A stretch of DNA of 64,000 nt from contig JAHBTI010000005.1 of the NCBI GenBank assembly GCA_019638705.1, positions 79,402 to 143,401 on the forward strand, written 5' to 3'. Position 1 is the stretch's first letter, and each line of letters opens with the position of its first letter. Of the stretch, positions 7,543 through 16,041 are shown in pieces. The notes under the pieces were generated by a model. It did not search any database, was not told where the DNA came from, and saw nothing but the letters and a program-made list of their open reading frames with translations. The position numbers and the translations under genes are program-made. This DNA is from Bacteroidota bacterium (GTDB lineage Bacteria > Bacteroidota > Bacteroidia > B-17B0 > Aurantibacillaceae).

Positions 7543-9153
7543 TTATTCTTTCAAAAATTTTTGTGTCTTATTTCCAACTTTTATAAAATAAATCCCTTTC
7601 TCTAATTCGCTCGCATCAATAGCAGCCTCTCCCTTCTCCTCCACAGGAGGGGTGATTGTCTGTTCCAAAACAATACCGCCCAACATATTAAAAATTTTAA
7701 TTGTTCCCCCTTTGGGGCTTAGGGGGCTAACATTTAACATTCCGTTTGCCGGATTTGGATAAACGCTCAACTCCAAACTTTCATCTTTCAACTCATCAAT
7801 ATCTGTACACGGTGAAACAGAAAGCATAATTTGAGCCTCGTTTTGGCAACCGTAATTATCTGTTGTAAACACGGCGTAAATTACACTCACCACAGGTGTT
7901 ACAGTAATACTCGCCTCTGTTTGTAAGGGCAATGTACTCCATGTATAAGTAGTTGCACCGCTTGCCGTAAGCGTAACTGTTTCACCCGAACACAGCGTGG
8001 TAGTTGATGCATTAATTGAAAGAAGCGTTGATGTGCAAAGCGCGCGAATGCGGTGATTTTGTTCATCGGCAAAATAAAGTTTACCTGCATTGTCAAAAGC
8101 TAAACCGCAGGGCTTGTTTAATTTTGCTGCTGTGGCTTGTCCGCCGTCGCCGCTGTATCCCACAAAACCGTTGCCTGCTATGGTAGAAATAATTCCGTTA
8201 CTGCCAAGCATTTTTCTGATACGATGACCATAATATTCAGATATATATAAGTTGCCCGCAGCATCTAAAATAAGATACAGAGGCATATTTAAGTTTGCTG
8301 ATGTTGCCTGTATTCCGTCACCATTATATGACATATTTCCTGTTCCTGCTATGGTAGTAATAATACCGTTGGTATCTACTTTACGAATACGATTATTCCA
8401 CGAGTCGGCAATGTACAAGTTACCCGCAGCATCAAGCTCAATTCCAAACGGATTTTTTAATTCGGCAGATGTGGCTTGTATAGTATCGCCGTTGTAGCCA
8501 TAAGTGCCTGTTCCTGCAACGGTAGTAATAATACCGTTGGTATCTACTTTACGAATAGCGTTATTGTTATAATCTGCAATAAAAATAGTTCCGTGCCTGT
8601 CCACTTTCACCATACTCGGATAGTCTAATTGAGCCAATGTAGCCAATCCTCCGTCGCCACTATACCCCGAAGTTCCGTTTCCTGCCACGGTAGTAATAAT
8701 GCCGTTAATGTCAATTTTTCGCACACTTGCCTCATAACCCTGAGAAAAATATAAATTACCTGCCGTGTCCAACGCAACTCCATTAGGGGAATTAATGAGT
8801 GCCGCAGTTGCCAAGCCGCCATCGCCACTGTAACCCTGTGTTCCGTTTCCTGCAATGGTTGTAATAATACCGTTGGCGTCTATTTTTCGTATGGCATGGT
8901 TTTGGTGGTCTGCAATATAAAAATTGCCTGAGGCATCTGTTACTACATCAGAAGGCACGTTTAATTTGGCTTGCGCAGCTTGTCCGCCGTTACCGCTATA
9001 TCCGAAATTGTTGGTGGGTGTTCCGCTTCCTGCATAAGTGTAAATCATTTGTGCATTTACATTTATGCAAAGTGCAAGCATTAAAAATGTAAAGAATATT
9101 TTACAAACGTTTTTTATAAAAGCAGTTTGGTGTGTGTGAATATTCTGTTTCAT
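7543..9153 (-). CDS. NHL-repeat beta-propeller protein with T9SS sorting domain
   Basis: A 536-residue secreted protein. The N-terminus has a hydrophobic signal ending CINVNAQ near residue 35. Six NHL blades follow, each with words such as SGDGGLATAAxLNxP, DxAGNLYIAD and RIRKVDTNGIITTIAGxG, making a six-bladed propeller. An Ig-like segment (TTLCSGETVTLTASGATTYT) follows. The last 80 residues are a type A sorting domain (LSVYPNPANGMLNVS to GIYFIKVGNKTQKFLKE), so the protein should cross the outer membrane through T9SS. The sorting domain contains two short low-complexity inserts, SPLSPKGG and TPPVEEKGE, made by C-rich palindromes at 7620-7660 and 7700-7735. Confidence 0.9.
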   Translation of the reverse strand: MKQNIHTHQTAFIKNVCKIFFTFLMLALCINVNAQMIYTYAGSGTPTNNFGYSGNGGQAAQAKLNVPSDVVTDASGNFYIADHQNHAIRKIDANGIITTIAGNGTQGYSGDGGLATAALINSPNGVALDTAGNLYFSQGYEASVRKIDINGIITTVAGNGTSGYSGDGGLATLAQLDYPSMVKVDRHGTIFIADYNNNAIRKVDTNGIITTVAGTGTYGYNGDTIQATSAELKNPFGIELDAAGNLYIADSWNNRIRKVDTNGIITTIAGTGNMSYNGDGIQATSANLNMPLYLILDAAGNLYISEYYGHRIRKMLGSNGIISTIAGNGFVGYSGDGGQATAAKLNKPCGLAFDNAGKLYFADEQNHRIRALCTSTLLSINASTTTLCSGETVTLTASGATTYTWSTLPLQTEASITVTPVVSVIYAVFTTDNYGCQNEAQIMLSVSPCTDIDELKDESLELSVYPNPANGMLNVSPLSPKGGTIKIFNMLGGIVLEQTITPPVEEKGEAAIDASELEKGIYFIKVGNKTQKFLKE

Positions 9154-9254
9154 GGCATTTGAGTTAAATTAAATGCAAGGTACTTACTCAAAGTAAAAGT
9201 ACAAAAACAGTTTTAATAAGTGGTAAGTTGTGGCTAATAAGTGGTTTTAGTTTT

Positions 9255-9521
9255 CTAATGCCTGAATTTAAACACAATCAGCAGCATAAAAATGACGGGT
9301 AACGAGTTTAAAAAAATGCCCAAATAACCTTTCGGGAATTTTTCCTGCTCCGAAAAATATTTGGCGTTGAGGTATAAATTAATTGCCGAGAGCGTGAAAC
9401 CGATTGTTGCCAAAGCAATGCCGTAAAACAAAAACTGCATTCGGTAAACGCTTAAAGCTGCGAGAACGCCAACGGCAACCGAGAGCCAACCGCTGATTAA
9501 ATAAACTTTTTTTACATTCAT
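9255..9521 (-). CDS. Small membrane protein of unknown function
   Basis: An 88-residue protein starting at the ATG at 9519-9521 (MNVKKVYLISGWLSVAVGV). The longer upstream reading of this frame would overlap the helicase gene, so it is less likely. Three membrane segments are visible: residues 6-24, about 28-50 (FLFYGIALATIGFTLSAINL) and 67-86. It lies 5 bp after the helicase stop on the same strand and is probably co-transcribed. No family is recognised, and nothing shown links it to the helicase beyond position. Confidence 0.65.
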   Translation of the reverse strand: MNVKKVYLISGWLSVAVGVLAALSVYRMQFLFYGIALATIGFTLSAINLYLNAKYFSEQEKFPKGYLGIFLNSLPVIFMLLIVFKFRH

Positions 9522-9526
9522 AAAAA

Positions 9527-11038
9527 TTATTCGGCGTAAAACGACATTAAACGGCGGCGCAATTTGCTTGCATACGTTTGGCTTTGCCAATCGGTGTGGT
9601 TGGCAGTAGCATTAATACATTTACCGAATTGTTTCAGGCGGAATTTCATTTCTTCGCTCAGCAAATTAAAGAGTTCCATAGCTTCGTCAAAATCGGCGGC
9701 ATTGCCCGTGATGCGGGCAAAGTGGTCTTCCATGCTTTCATCAACCACCACCTGCGGTTTTTTGCCTTTGCGCAACGCCATTAAATAACGGTCGCGCACA
9801 ATAAATGCTTCGGCACTTGTGTTAAGGAAACGCTCTTTAATTTCGGCAGGCAAATCGTAGTCGTTTACCAATTCGTAATCCCACTCGTCTTTGTAGCGTT
9901 GCTCCAAATACATGTGCGGCGATGTAAACACATGATTCCAGTCAATAGGATATTGCCATAAATTAAAACGGCGCGAGTTGTTTCCTAAATCAATAATGTT
10001 AAATGTTTTTTTGTTGGGCAGCACGCGGCTTCCGCGCCCAATCATTTGATGATACAGGGTTAAAGATTTTGTGGCGCGGTTTAAGAAAATACATTCCACT
10101 TCGGGTTCGTCAAAACCTGTGGTTAAAATACTCACCGAAGTTAAAATGCCGTCTTTGGTCTTGTGAAACCAATCCAAAGTATCGGCGCGCTCTTTGCTGC
10201 TGAATGTGCTGTCCAAATGTTTAACAGGATACCCTTTGGCTTTAAAGGTTTCATACACGGCGCGGCTTGTAAGAATGCCCGCGTTAAAAATCAAACATTT
10301 TTTTCCTTTGCCCAATTCTTCGTAAGCCTCAATCAGCTTGCCCTGCATAATGGCTTGGGTGTAAAGCAACTCGTGCGAGCCAACGGTAAATTCTCCGTTA
10401 TTGCCCACACGCAGCGAACTTAAATTGACATCGTAAGAATAGGTTTGTCCTTCGCACAAATAACCTTGCTCAATTAAATTGGCAATGCTTTCGCCCACAA
10501 TCAAGCTGTGGTAAGTTTGATACAAAGGCAATTTTTTATTGCTGCTCAAAGGCGTGGCGGTTACGCCAAGAATATTGACATCTTGAAAGTAGTGAAAAAT
10601 TTTGCGGAAGGAATTGTTGTGCGCTTCGTCCACAACTACCAAACCAATGTCTTCAATAAACTGGTCGTTCTCTTGCAAGCGGTTGTTCAGCGTTTCCACC
10701 AAGGCAATAAAACTTTGGTAAGAGCTTTGCTGCGGCAGTTGTTTCACATCGCTGGTAATAACCTTGTTGCTTATACCCGCTTCGGTGAGCACGTTGGAAG
10801 TTTGCTTGCCCAACTCAATGCGGTGGGTGAGAATTAAAACTTTACGTTTATATTTTTCAATGTAGCGTTTTGCAATTTCGCTGAAAATGATTGTTTTTCC
10901 GCCGCCTGTTGGTAACTGAAACAACAGGTTGGCGTTTGGCGGCAACTCCATCAGCTTATTAAAAATAGTATTAACGGCGTTTTCCTGATAAGGATATAAT
11001 TTGCGTGATTCCGCGATTTCAATAATTTGTTCTTCCAT
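9527..11038 (-). CDS. SF2 DEAD/DEAH helicase (RadD/SSL2-like)
   Basis: A cytoplasmic superfamily 2 ATP-dependent helicase of about 503 residues, starting at the ATG at 11036-11038 (MEEQIIEIAES). Motif Ia/I is LLFQLPTGGGKTIIFSEIAK, motif II is LVVVDEAHNN (DEAH), motif III is ILGVTATPL, motif V is SILTTGFDEPEVECI and motif VI is QMIGRGSRVL, all in correct order. The C-terminal 130 residues are family specific (DHFARITGNAADFDEAMEL). Such proteins resemble RadD and the helicase part of restriction enzymes. No nuclease or methylase gene is adjacent, so a repair or general role is more likely than defence. A small membrane-protein gene follows at once. Confidence 0.88.
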   Translation of the reverse strand: MEEQIIEIAESRKLYPYQENAVNTIFNKLMELPPNANLLFQLPTGGGKTIIFSEIAKRYIEKYKRKVLILTHRIELGKQTSNVLTEAGISNKVITSDVKQLPQQSSYQSFIALVETLNNRLQENDQFIEDIGLVVVDEAHNNSFRKIFHYFQDVNILGVTATPLSSNKKLPLYQTYHSLIVGESIANLIEQGYLCEGQTYSYDVNLSSLRVGNNGEFTVGSHELLYTQAIMQGKLIEAYEELGKGKKCLIFNAGILTSRAVYETFKAKGYPVKHLDSTFSSKERADTLDWFHKTKDGILTSVSILTTGFDEPEVECIFLNRATKSLTLYHQMIGRGSRVLPNKKTFNIIDLGNNSRRFNLWQYPIDWNHVFTSPHMYLEQRYKDEWDYELVNDYDLPAEIKERFLNTSAEAFIVRDRYLMALRKGKKPQVVVDESMEDHFARITGNAADFDEAMELFNLLSEEMKFRLKQFGKCINATANHTDWQSQTYASKLRRRLMSFYAE

Positions 11039-11168
11039 AGAAAAAAAAGCAACTTGCAAATATAGTGCTAAAGCAAGGAAACGAGGAAAAAAATATTAAA
11101 TAAAATGTGAAGATTTGAACATTTGAGTAAGTGTTTTCTATATCAATTCATTTTTGTAGCTTCATACA

Positions 11169-11555
11169 ATGAACATTCACAAAGAAGACATTTTAAAATT
11201 ATTCGGCGCAAAGGAATTTGATTTTAAACCCACACAAGCGGCGGTGTGTGTGCCTATCGTTAATCGCATTTACAAAAAGATGAAGATTGGAATTAAGTTT
11301 GACGGCATTAAAGTTTATGAGGGATTGATTATAGACGGACATCACAGATACATTGCTTCTTTGTTGGCAAATTTTGATTTGCAAAAATACAATTGGGCAA
11401 AACCAACACATTACAAAGCAATGGAGTGGAAAGAAATTGAAATAACGGAAAAAGACTGGGATACGGAAGACAAGATAGATATGCTGAACCGAGAAGATGC
11501 AAAATACAACGGCTTGCTCTTTGAACAGCTTGCAGAGATGATAAAAAAGGCGTAA
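11169..11555 (+). CDS. ParB/sulfiredoxin-like small protein
   Basis: A 128-residue protein. The centre GLIIDGHHRYIASLLANFDL (residues 56-75) carries a DGHHR motif, the nucleotide/phosphate-binding signature of the ParB/sulfiredoxin fold. That fold includes CTPase ParB, sulfiredoxin and the kinase SerK. Before it, TQAAVCVPIVNRIYKKMKIG could form the partner strand. After it, DWDTEDKIDMLNREDAKYNG is probably helical. The protein lacks the DNA-binding half of true ParB. It is followed after 15 bp by a HAD-domain gene, so the two are likely one operon. What it modifies is unknown; this is fold-level recognition only. Confidence 0.6.
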   Translation: MNIHKEDILKLFGAKEFDFKPTQAAVCVPIVNRIYKKMKIGIKFDGIKVYEGLIIDGHHRYIASLLANFDLQKYNWAKPTHYKAMEWKEIEITEKDWDTEDKIDMLNREDAKYNGLLFEQLAEMIKKA

Positions 11556-11570
11556 ATTTGCAGCTATAAA

Positions 11571-12014
11571 ATGCTCATTTTCTTAGATATAGACGGTGTA
11601 ATGGTGAGTGCAAAAAGTTGGCAAAGTCCCGAATTGCTTCAGGACGGATTTTTTGCGTTTAACAATAAAGCAGTTGTTGCACTTCGTAAATTAATAAACG
11701 GAAATGCTACGGTTATGCTTACCACTTCGCATAAGGCAAAATACAGCATAAGCGAATGGAAAAATATTTTTAAAGCAAGAGGCATTGAAATAAACAAGTT
11801 AGATACTTTAAAAACCAACTCGGCAGAGCTAAGCCGAAAAGATGAAATACTCAATTGGTTTAACGCCAATAAAACAAAAGAAAATTTTGTGATAATAGAC
11901 GATGACAAATCATTAAACGATTTACCTAAAGACTTAAAACAACATTTAATACTTACCCGCTCTTTTGTTGGATTAACCGAAGATGATATTCAAAATAAAA
12001 TTGCGTTTGCGTAA
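11571..12014 (+). CDS. HAD-superfamily protein (Swiss-army-knife HAD type)
   Basis: A 147-residue HAD phosphatase-like protein. Motif I is MLIFLDIDGVMVSAKSW (catalytic Asp6, acid/base Asp8). Motif II is ATVMLTTSHKAKYS around residues 45-58, and motif IV is NFVIIDDDKSLNDLP near 105-119, with ILTRSFVGLTEDDI after it. This compact layout, with no cap domain, resembles the HAD domains found in small standalone proteins and in RNA-repair fusions. It lies 15 bp behind the ParB/sulfiredoxin-like gene, which suggests paired phosphotransfer functions. The substrate is unknown. The family call is good; the role is inference. Confidence 0.72.
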   Translation: MLIFLDIDGVMVSAKSWQSPELLQDGFFAFNNKAVVALRKLINGNATVMLTTSHKAKYSISEWKNIFKARGIEINKLDTLKTNSAELSRKDEILNWFNANKTKENFVIIDDDKSLNDLPKDLKQHLILTRSFVGLTEDDIQNKIAFA

Positions 12015-12038
12015 TAATTGAACCGAAAAACAAATAAC

Positions 12039-13880
12039 ATGAAACAGAATGTTCACAAACGCCAAAACAAACAACTAATACACGTTTGTAAAAAAATCAT
12101 CTTCTTTCTCACAACAAGTATTTTTGCTTTGGCAAACACAAGCACAAAAGCCCAATGTAACATTTGGGCTACTGTTGGTACAGCAGGTTTTTCGGCGGGG
12201 TATGGCGAATATACTTCCATAGCCATAGACGGCAACGGTACGCCTTATGTGGTGTATGTGGACCTCGGCAGCAGCAACAAAGTTACGGTAATGAAATTTA
12301 ATGGCAGCACTTGGGTAACAGTCGGTCAGGCAGGCTTTTCGGCGGGGTATGCCTCAAATACTCGAATAGCCATAGACAGTAGCGGAACACCTTATGTGGT
12401 GTATATGGACGATGCTTACGGTTACAAAGCTACAGTAATGAAATTTAACGGCACGAGTTGGGTTACTGTGGGTTCGCCGGCTTTTTCTGCAAATATGGCG
12501 GCAACTACTGATATAGCCATAGACGGTAGTGGAACACCTTATGTGGTGTATAAAGACGTTGCCAGCGGTGCCAAAGCTACTGTGAAGAAATTTAACGGTA
12601 ACATTTGGGTTACTGTGGGTTCGGCAGGTTTTTCGGCAGAGCATGCCGACGAAACTTCCATAGCCATAGACGGTAGCGGAACGCCTTATGTGGTGTATAG
12701 AGACGGCAACGATGGCTACAAAGCTACGGTAATGAAATTTAACGGTTCGGTTTGGGTAAATGTGGGCGCAGCAGGTTTTTCGGCGGGGCAAGCCGGTTAC
12801 CCTCAAATAGCCATAGACGGCAGCGGAGTACCTTATGTGGTGTATAGCGACTACGGCAACAGCCAAAAAGCTACGGTAATGAAATTTAACGGCAGCACTT
12901 GGGTAAACGTTGGTTCGACAGGGTTTTCAGCGGGAATTACCGGTAATAATTCCATAGCCATAGACGGTAATGGCACACCTTATGTAGCGTACTATGACGG
13001 CAGCAATGCCAAAGTTACGTCAATGAAGTTTAACGGCAGCACTTGGGTTAATGTGGGTTCGCCTGGCTTTTCGGCAGGTCCAGCCATGAACATTCAAATA
13101 GCCTTAGACGGAAACGGCGTGGCTTATGTGGTGTATAGGGACTACGGTAACGAGCACAAAGCTACGGTAATGAAAGCTAATATTGAACCGGCTGTATTGG
13201 TAAGTGCAAGCAGCACACTAATTTGTGAGGGCAGTTTAGTTACGCTTACACCAAGCGGTGCGGGAGTAACCGGTACTTATACTATTACAGGCGGCACGTT
13301 TACGGTAAACCCAAACAGCACTACTTCGTATTCGGTTACAGGCACAAGTACTGCGGGTTGTGTGTCAAATAATACGGCAATAGTAACGGTAAGTGTAAAT
13401 GCCTTACCAACATTGAGCCTTAGCGGTGGTTCTACAATTTGTGTAAATGAAAGTGTTGCGCTTTCAGCAAACGGTGCAACTACTTATACTTGGAGTACAC
13501 ATGAAAACAGCGCAAACATTAACGTAACGCCGAGCGTAAATACAACTTATGTTGTGCAAGGCACAGATACTAATGGTTGTGAAAATTCGGCGGCGGTAAC
13601 GGTGTTTGTAGATGAATGTTTGGGAGTTGGGAAATTAAAAATTAAAAATGAAGAATTAAAAATTTACCCAAATCCGACGAGCGGAATGCTAAATGTTGAA
13701 TTGGGAATGTTGAATGAAAAGCAAATTGAAATTTTTGTGTATGATGTTTTAGGCAATACAATCATTCATAACTCAACACTCATCATTCATAACTCTGCGC
13801 GTTTGGACGTGCGTGAGCTAAAAAGCGGCATTTATTTTATAAAAGTTGGAAATGCGATGAGCAAATTTGTGAAGGAGTAA
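12039..13880 (+). CDS. Secreted repeat protein (IAIDGSGTPYVVY repeats) with T9SS sorting domain
   Basis: About 613 residues from the ATG at 12039. This start is preferred to an upstream TTG because the basic MKQNVHKRQNK begins a signal peptide ending TSTKAQ. Residues 44-380 hold seven units of about 47 residues with the words AGFSAGxA, IAIDGSGTPYVVYxD and KATVMKFNGSxWVxVG, probably a seven-bladed propeller. Two Ig-like segments follow (TYTITGGTFTVNPNSTTSY and GATTYTWSTHENSANINV). A type A sorting domain ends GIYFIKVGNAMSKFVKE. The domain contains IIHNSTLIIHNS, made by a 13-bp direct repeat at 13761-13773 and 13782-13794. Confidence 0.9.
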   Translation: MKQNVHKRQNKQLIHVCKKIIFFLTTSIFALANTSTKAQCNIWATVGTAGFSAGYGEYTSIAIDGNGTPYVVYVDLGSSNKVTVMKFNGSTWVTVGQAGFSAGYASNTRIAIDSSGTPYVVYMDDAYGYKATVMKFNGTSWVTVGSPAFSANMAATTDIAIDGSGTPYVVYKDVASGAKATVKKFNGNIWVTVGSAGFSAEHADETSIAIDGSGTPYVVYRDGNDGYKATVMKFNGSVWVNVGAAGFSAGQAGYPQIAIDGSGVPYVVYSDYGNSQKATVMKFNGSTWVNVGSTGFSAGITGNNSIAIDGNGTPYVAYYDGSNAKVTSMKFNGSTWVNVGSPGFSAGPAMNIQIALDGNGVAYVVYRDYGNEHKATVMKANIEPAVLVSASSTLICEGSLVTLTPSGAGVTGTYTITGGTFTVNPNSTTSYSVTGTSTAGCVSNNTAIVTVSVNALPTLSLSGGSTICVNESVALSANGATTYTWSTHENSANINVTPSVNTTYVVQGTDTNGCENSAAVTVFVDECLGVGKLKIKNEELKIYPNPTSGMLNVELGMLNEKQIEIFVYDVLGNTIIHNSTLIIHNSARLDVRELKSGIYFIKVGNAMSKFVKE

Positions 13881-13923
13881 AATAACCACAGCACTTGTTC
13901 CGATTTATCGGAAGGCGCAGAAG

Positions 13924-13952
13924 AAACCGCGAAGCATTTTGCTTCGCGGTTT
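13924..13952 (+). terminator. Rho-independent terminator after the T9SS gene
   Basis: A perfect 12-bp stem (aaaccgcgaagc, 13924-13935, with gcttcgcggttt, 13941-13952) has a 5-base loop and a run of T to 13956. It sits 43 bp after the stop at 13880 and separates that gene from the ParD/ParE pair. Confidence 0.93.
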
Positions 13953-13966
13953 TTTTATTATTTCCA

Positions 13967-14018
13967 TTTGAACAAATTACCAAATTTTGATAACTTTACC
14001 GTATTAAATTAATTACGG
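13967..14018 (+). promoter_or_regulatory. Promoter and possible operator of the ParD/ParE operon
   Basis: TTTG at 13967-13970 and TAACTTTA at 13991-13998 are 20 bp apart, the Bacteroidota -33/-7 pattern with one mismatch in the -7 box. Immediately after it, CCGTA and TACGG (13999-14003 and 14014-14018) form an inverted repeat across the probable transcription start. That is where a ParD dimer would be expected to repress its own operon. The operator role is inferred. Confidence 0.6.
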
Positions 14019-14023
14019 AAATC

Positions 14024-14275
14024 ATGGGACATAACACATCTGTTTCTTTAGGAAATCATTTTGAAAATTTTGTGGGCAGCAGAATTTCAGAAGGTCGTTA
14101 TAAAAACGCGAGTGAAGTTATTCGCGCGGGTTTGCGCCTTTTGGAAGAAGAAGAAAATAAAATCAAGATTTTAAAAAAAGCCTTAAAAGAAGGAATAGAC
14201 AGTGGTGTTGCGCTTGATTTTAATCCTGAAAAACATTTAGCCTCGCTAAAAGCCGATAAGAAAAAAAATGGCTAA
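14024..14275 (+). CDS. ParD-type antitoxin
   Basis: An 83-residue ParD-family (ribbon-helix-helix) antitoxin. MGHNTSVSLGNHFENFVG and the strongly conserved SEGRYKNASEVIRAGLRLLE (residues 24-43) form the DNA-binding half. The C-terminus, with EEEENKIKILKKALKEGIDSGV split over residues 44-65, wraps the toxin, and DFNPEKHLASLKA ends the core. The 3' end overlaps the ParE gene by 8 bp. Autoregulation is expected from the family and from the inverted repeat upstream. Confidence 0.93.
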   Translation: MGHNTSVSLGNHFENFVGSRISEGRYKNASEVIRAGLRLLEEEENKIKILKKALKEGIDSGVALDFNPEKHLASLKADKKKNG

Positions 14276-14567
14276 GTATTTTTTAAGCAACAAAGCTGTT
14301 GAAGATTTATCCGACATTTGGAATTACACCTATGATGAATGGTCGGAAACCCAAGCCGATAAATATTATCAGGAACTCATAGATTGTTGCAAAAACATTT
14401 CTAAAAATCCTGCTATCGGAAGACAATATCCAGAAATTGATTTCGGAATTTTAGGTTATTTAGCCAACAAACACATTATTTTTTATCGTTTGTTGAAAGC
14501 AAACGAAATTGAAGTGATAAGAATTTTACACTCAAGTATGGATTTGAAAAATAGAATTAAAGAATAA
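14268..14567 (+). CDS. ParE-type toxin
   Basis: A 99-residue ParE/RelE-superfamily toxin. ParE members trap DNA gyrase and block replication. It begins MAKYFLSNKAVEDLSDIWNY (the usual ALxDLxxIWxY), continues TYDEWSETQADKYYQELI and NPAIGRQYPEID, and ends with HIIFYRLLKANEIEVIRILH, the conserved Y-R and I-R-I-L-H pattern. It overlaps the ParD gene by 8 bp. All conserved parts are present, so the system looks intact. The target is assumed from the family. Confidence 0.92.
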   Translation: MAKYFLSNKAVEDLSDIWNYTYDEWSETQADKYYQELIDCCKNISKNPAIGRQYPEIDFGILGYLANKHIIFYRLLKANEIEVIRILHSSMDLKNRIKE

Positions 14568-14612
14568 TAGCTGTCAAGAAATTGGCAACTGTTTTTGTTT
14601 AAGAACTTTTGA

Positions 14613-15920
14613 CTAAAGACTTCCAACAATCTCACACAACCTCTTTGTCAATTCTTTTCTGCTGTATTTATTTACTTCGGTTTTGTTCACTGAAAAATTA
14701 GTGCCGTTAAACAGAGAAAGAATATTTTTTTTCAGCGGAAGTTCATCGTCAAAATCGCTGATTACACCCGCGTTGGTTTGCTGCATAATGTTTGCAAGGT
14801 CGCCGTTGCTTGGAGCAATGGCTAAAATCGGCGAACCCGAAATCATGTATTCAAAAAATTTGCCTGTTAAAATGCCTTTGGCGTTTTTGGTGTTGTTTAC
14901 CAAAAGCAATAACACGCGCGAACGTTGTTGCTCCACAATTACTTCATCGTGCGGCAAATAATCAATTTTTTTGACGAAAGAAGTTAAGCCGAATGTTTCC
15001 AACTGCTCTTTTACATATATATCAACTTTGCCTACGAGTTTTATTTCCAATTGATTTTTAAAATCTTCGTTCTCTTTCACCAATGCGCTCAACACTTTCC
15101 ACAACGCTTGCGGATTGCGGTCTTTTACCAAAGTGCCGATGTGCGCCATGCTGAATTTTTTATCTTTCTCAACCGCTTGCACAGAAATATCTTCTTCGTC
15201 AAAACCGTTGGTAATCACCTTAAATTTTTCAAAATTTTTTCCGCCTGCATTTTTATACAGTTCTAAAAACTCGTTACTCATGCTTTGCCCCACGCTAATT
15301 ACACAATCGGCATTTTGCAACACGCTCAATTCTTGTCGGTGGTGTTTTTTGTCAGCCCAAGAACTTAACATCAGTTTTTCGTAAAAATCAATGTTTGTCC
15401 ATGGGTCGCGGAAATCGGCAATCCATTTTATAGTTGGATTTTTTTGTTTCAAGCCAAGCGCCATTAAGTGCATGCTGTGTGGCGGACCTGAACTAATCAC
15501 ATATTCAATGTTGTTTTTTTGAATGTAACCGTTTAAAAATTTAATGCTTGGTTTAATCCAAAATTTTCGCGCATCGGGAATAAAAAAGTTACCGCGTATC
15601 CACACGCTTATTTTTTCGGCAATGCCGCCTTTTTTATTTTCACTTAAAAACGAAGCATTAATCTTGTCGCTTTTTTTTCTGCCGATAAAACGTTTGTAAA
15701 TATCGTAAGGCTCCCAAATAGGCGTTTTTAAAACCGTTATATTTTTTGGAATATCTTTTTGCAAGCTCTCGTCAATCACAGGCATTTCGCCGTTTTCGGC
15801 GGTATAAACAATCGGCTCACAACCAAAGTTGCGCATATATTTTACAAACTTGAGCCAACGCTGAACACCTGCGCCACCTGCAGGAGGAAAATAATAAGTG
15901 AGGATTAAAACTTTTTTCAT
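14613..15920 (-). CDS. Glycosyltransferase (GT4-like)
   Basis: A 435-residue GT-B fold glycosyltransferase. The N-terminus MKKVLILTYYFPPAGGAGVQ has the glycine-rich acceptor loop and a conserved WLKFVKYMRNFG helix. The middle has SSGPPHSMHLMALGLKQ and WIADFRDPWTNIDFYEKL. The C-terminal donor domain has MAHIGTLVKDRNPQALWKVL and GILTGKFFEYMISGSPILA, where the glutamate of KFFEYM fits the EX7E-type donor contact. Likely role: adding a sugar to cell-surface polysaccharide at the inner membrane. No other polysaccharide gene is adjacent; a sugar transferase lies at 26344. Confidence 0.85.
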   Translation of the reverse strand: MKKVLILTYYFPPAGGAGVQRWLKFVKYMRNFGCEPIVYTAENGEMPVIDESLQKDIPKNITVLKTPIWEPYDIYKRFIGRKKSDKINASFLSENKKGGIAEKISVWIRGNFFIPDARKFWIKPSIKFLNGYIQKNNIEYVISSGPPHSMHLMALGLKQKNPTIKWIADFRDPWTNIDFYEKLMLSSWADKKHHRQELSVLQNADCVISVGQSMSNEFLELYKNAGGKNFEKFKVITNGFDEEDISVQAVEKDKKFSMAHIGTLVKDRNPQALWKVLSALVKENEDFKNQLEIKLVGKVDIYVKEQLETFGLTSFVKKIDYLPHDEVIVEQQRSRVLLLLVNNTKNAKGILTGKFFEYMISGSPILAIAPSNGDLANIMQQTNAGVISDFDDELPLKKNILSLFNGTNFSVNKTEVNKYSRKELTKRLCEIVGSL

Positions 15921-15929
15921 TTCTTTTTT

Positions 15930-16001
15930 AACACAGAGTTACTGAGGTTCTGAGGCACAGAGCTTTTTCTGTGTCTTTGTGTTTCTGTGCCTCTGTGTTG
16001 T
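15930..16001. repeat. Palindromic 'ACACAGAGGCAC' repeat (family A), copy 2
   Basis: Facing arms (aacacagagttactgaggtt with gaggcacagag, and ctgtgtctttgtgtttctgt with gcctctgtgtt) form a long interrupted stem. It stands between the glycosyltransferase and the OmpP1-like gene, both on the minus strand. It matches the copies at 2599-2730 and 40140-40216 in core words. Confidence 0.8.
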
Positions 16002-16041
16002 AACAAGGTTTAAAACTAATTTTTTCGCAGAGATTAATCAA

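Noticed and set aside
12180..13190. Regular repeats that look CRISPR-like at the DNA level
   Set aside because: The period is about 141 bp, in frame, and the repeats encode protein units of a secreted propeller.
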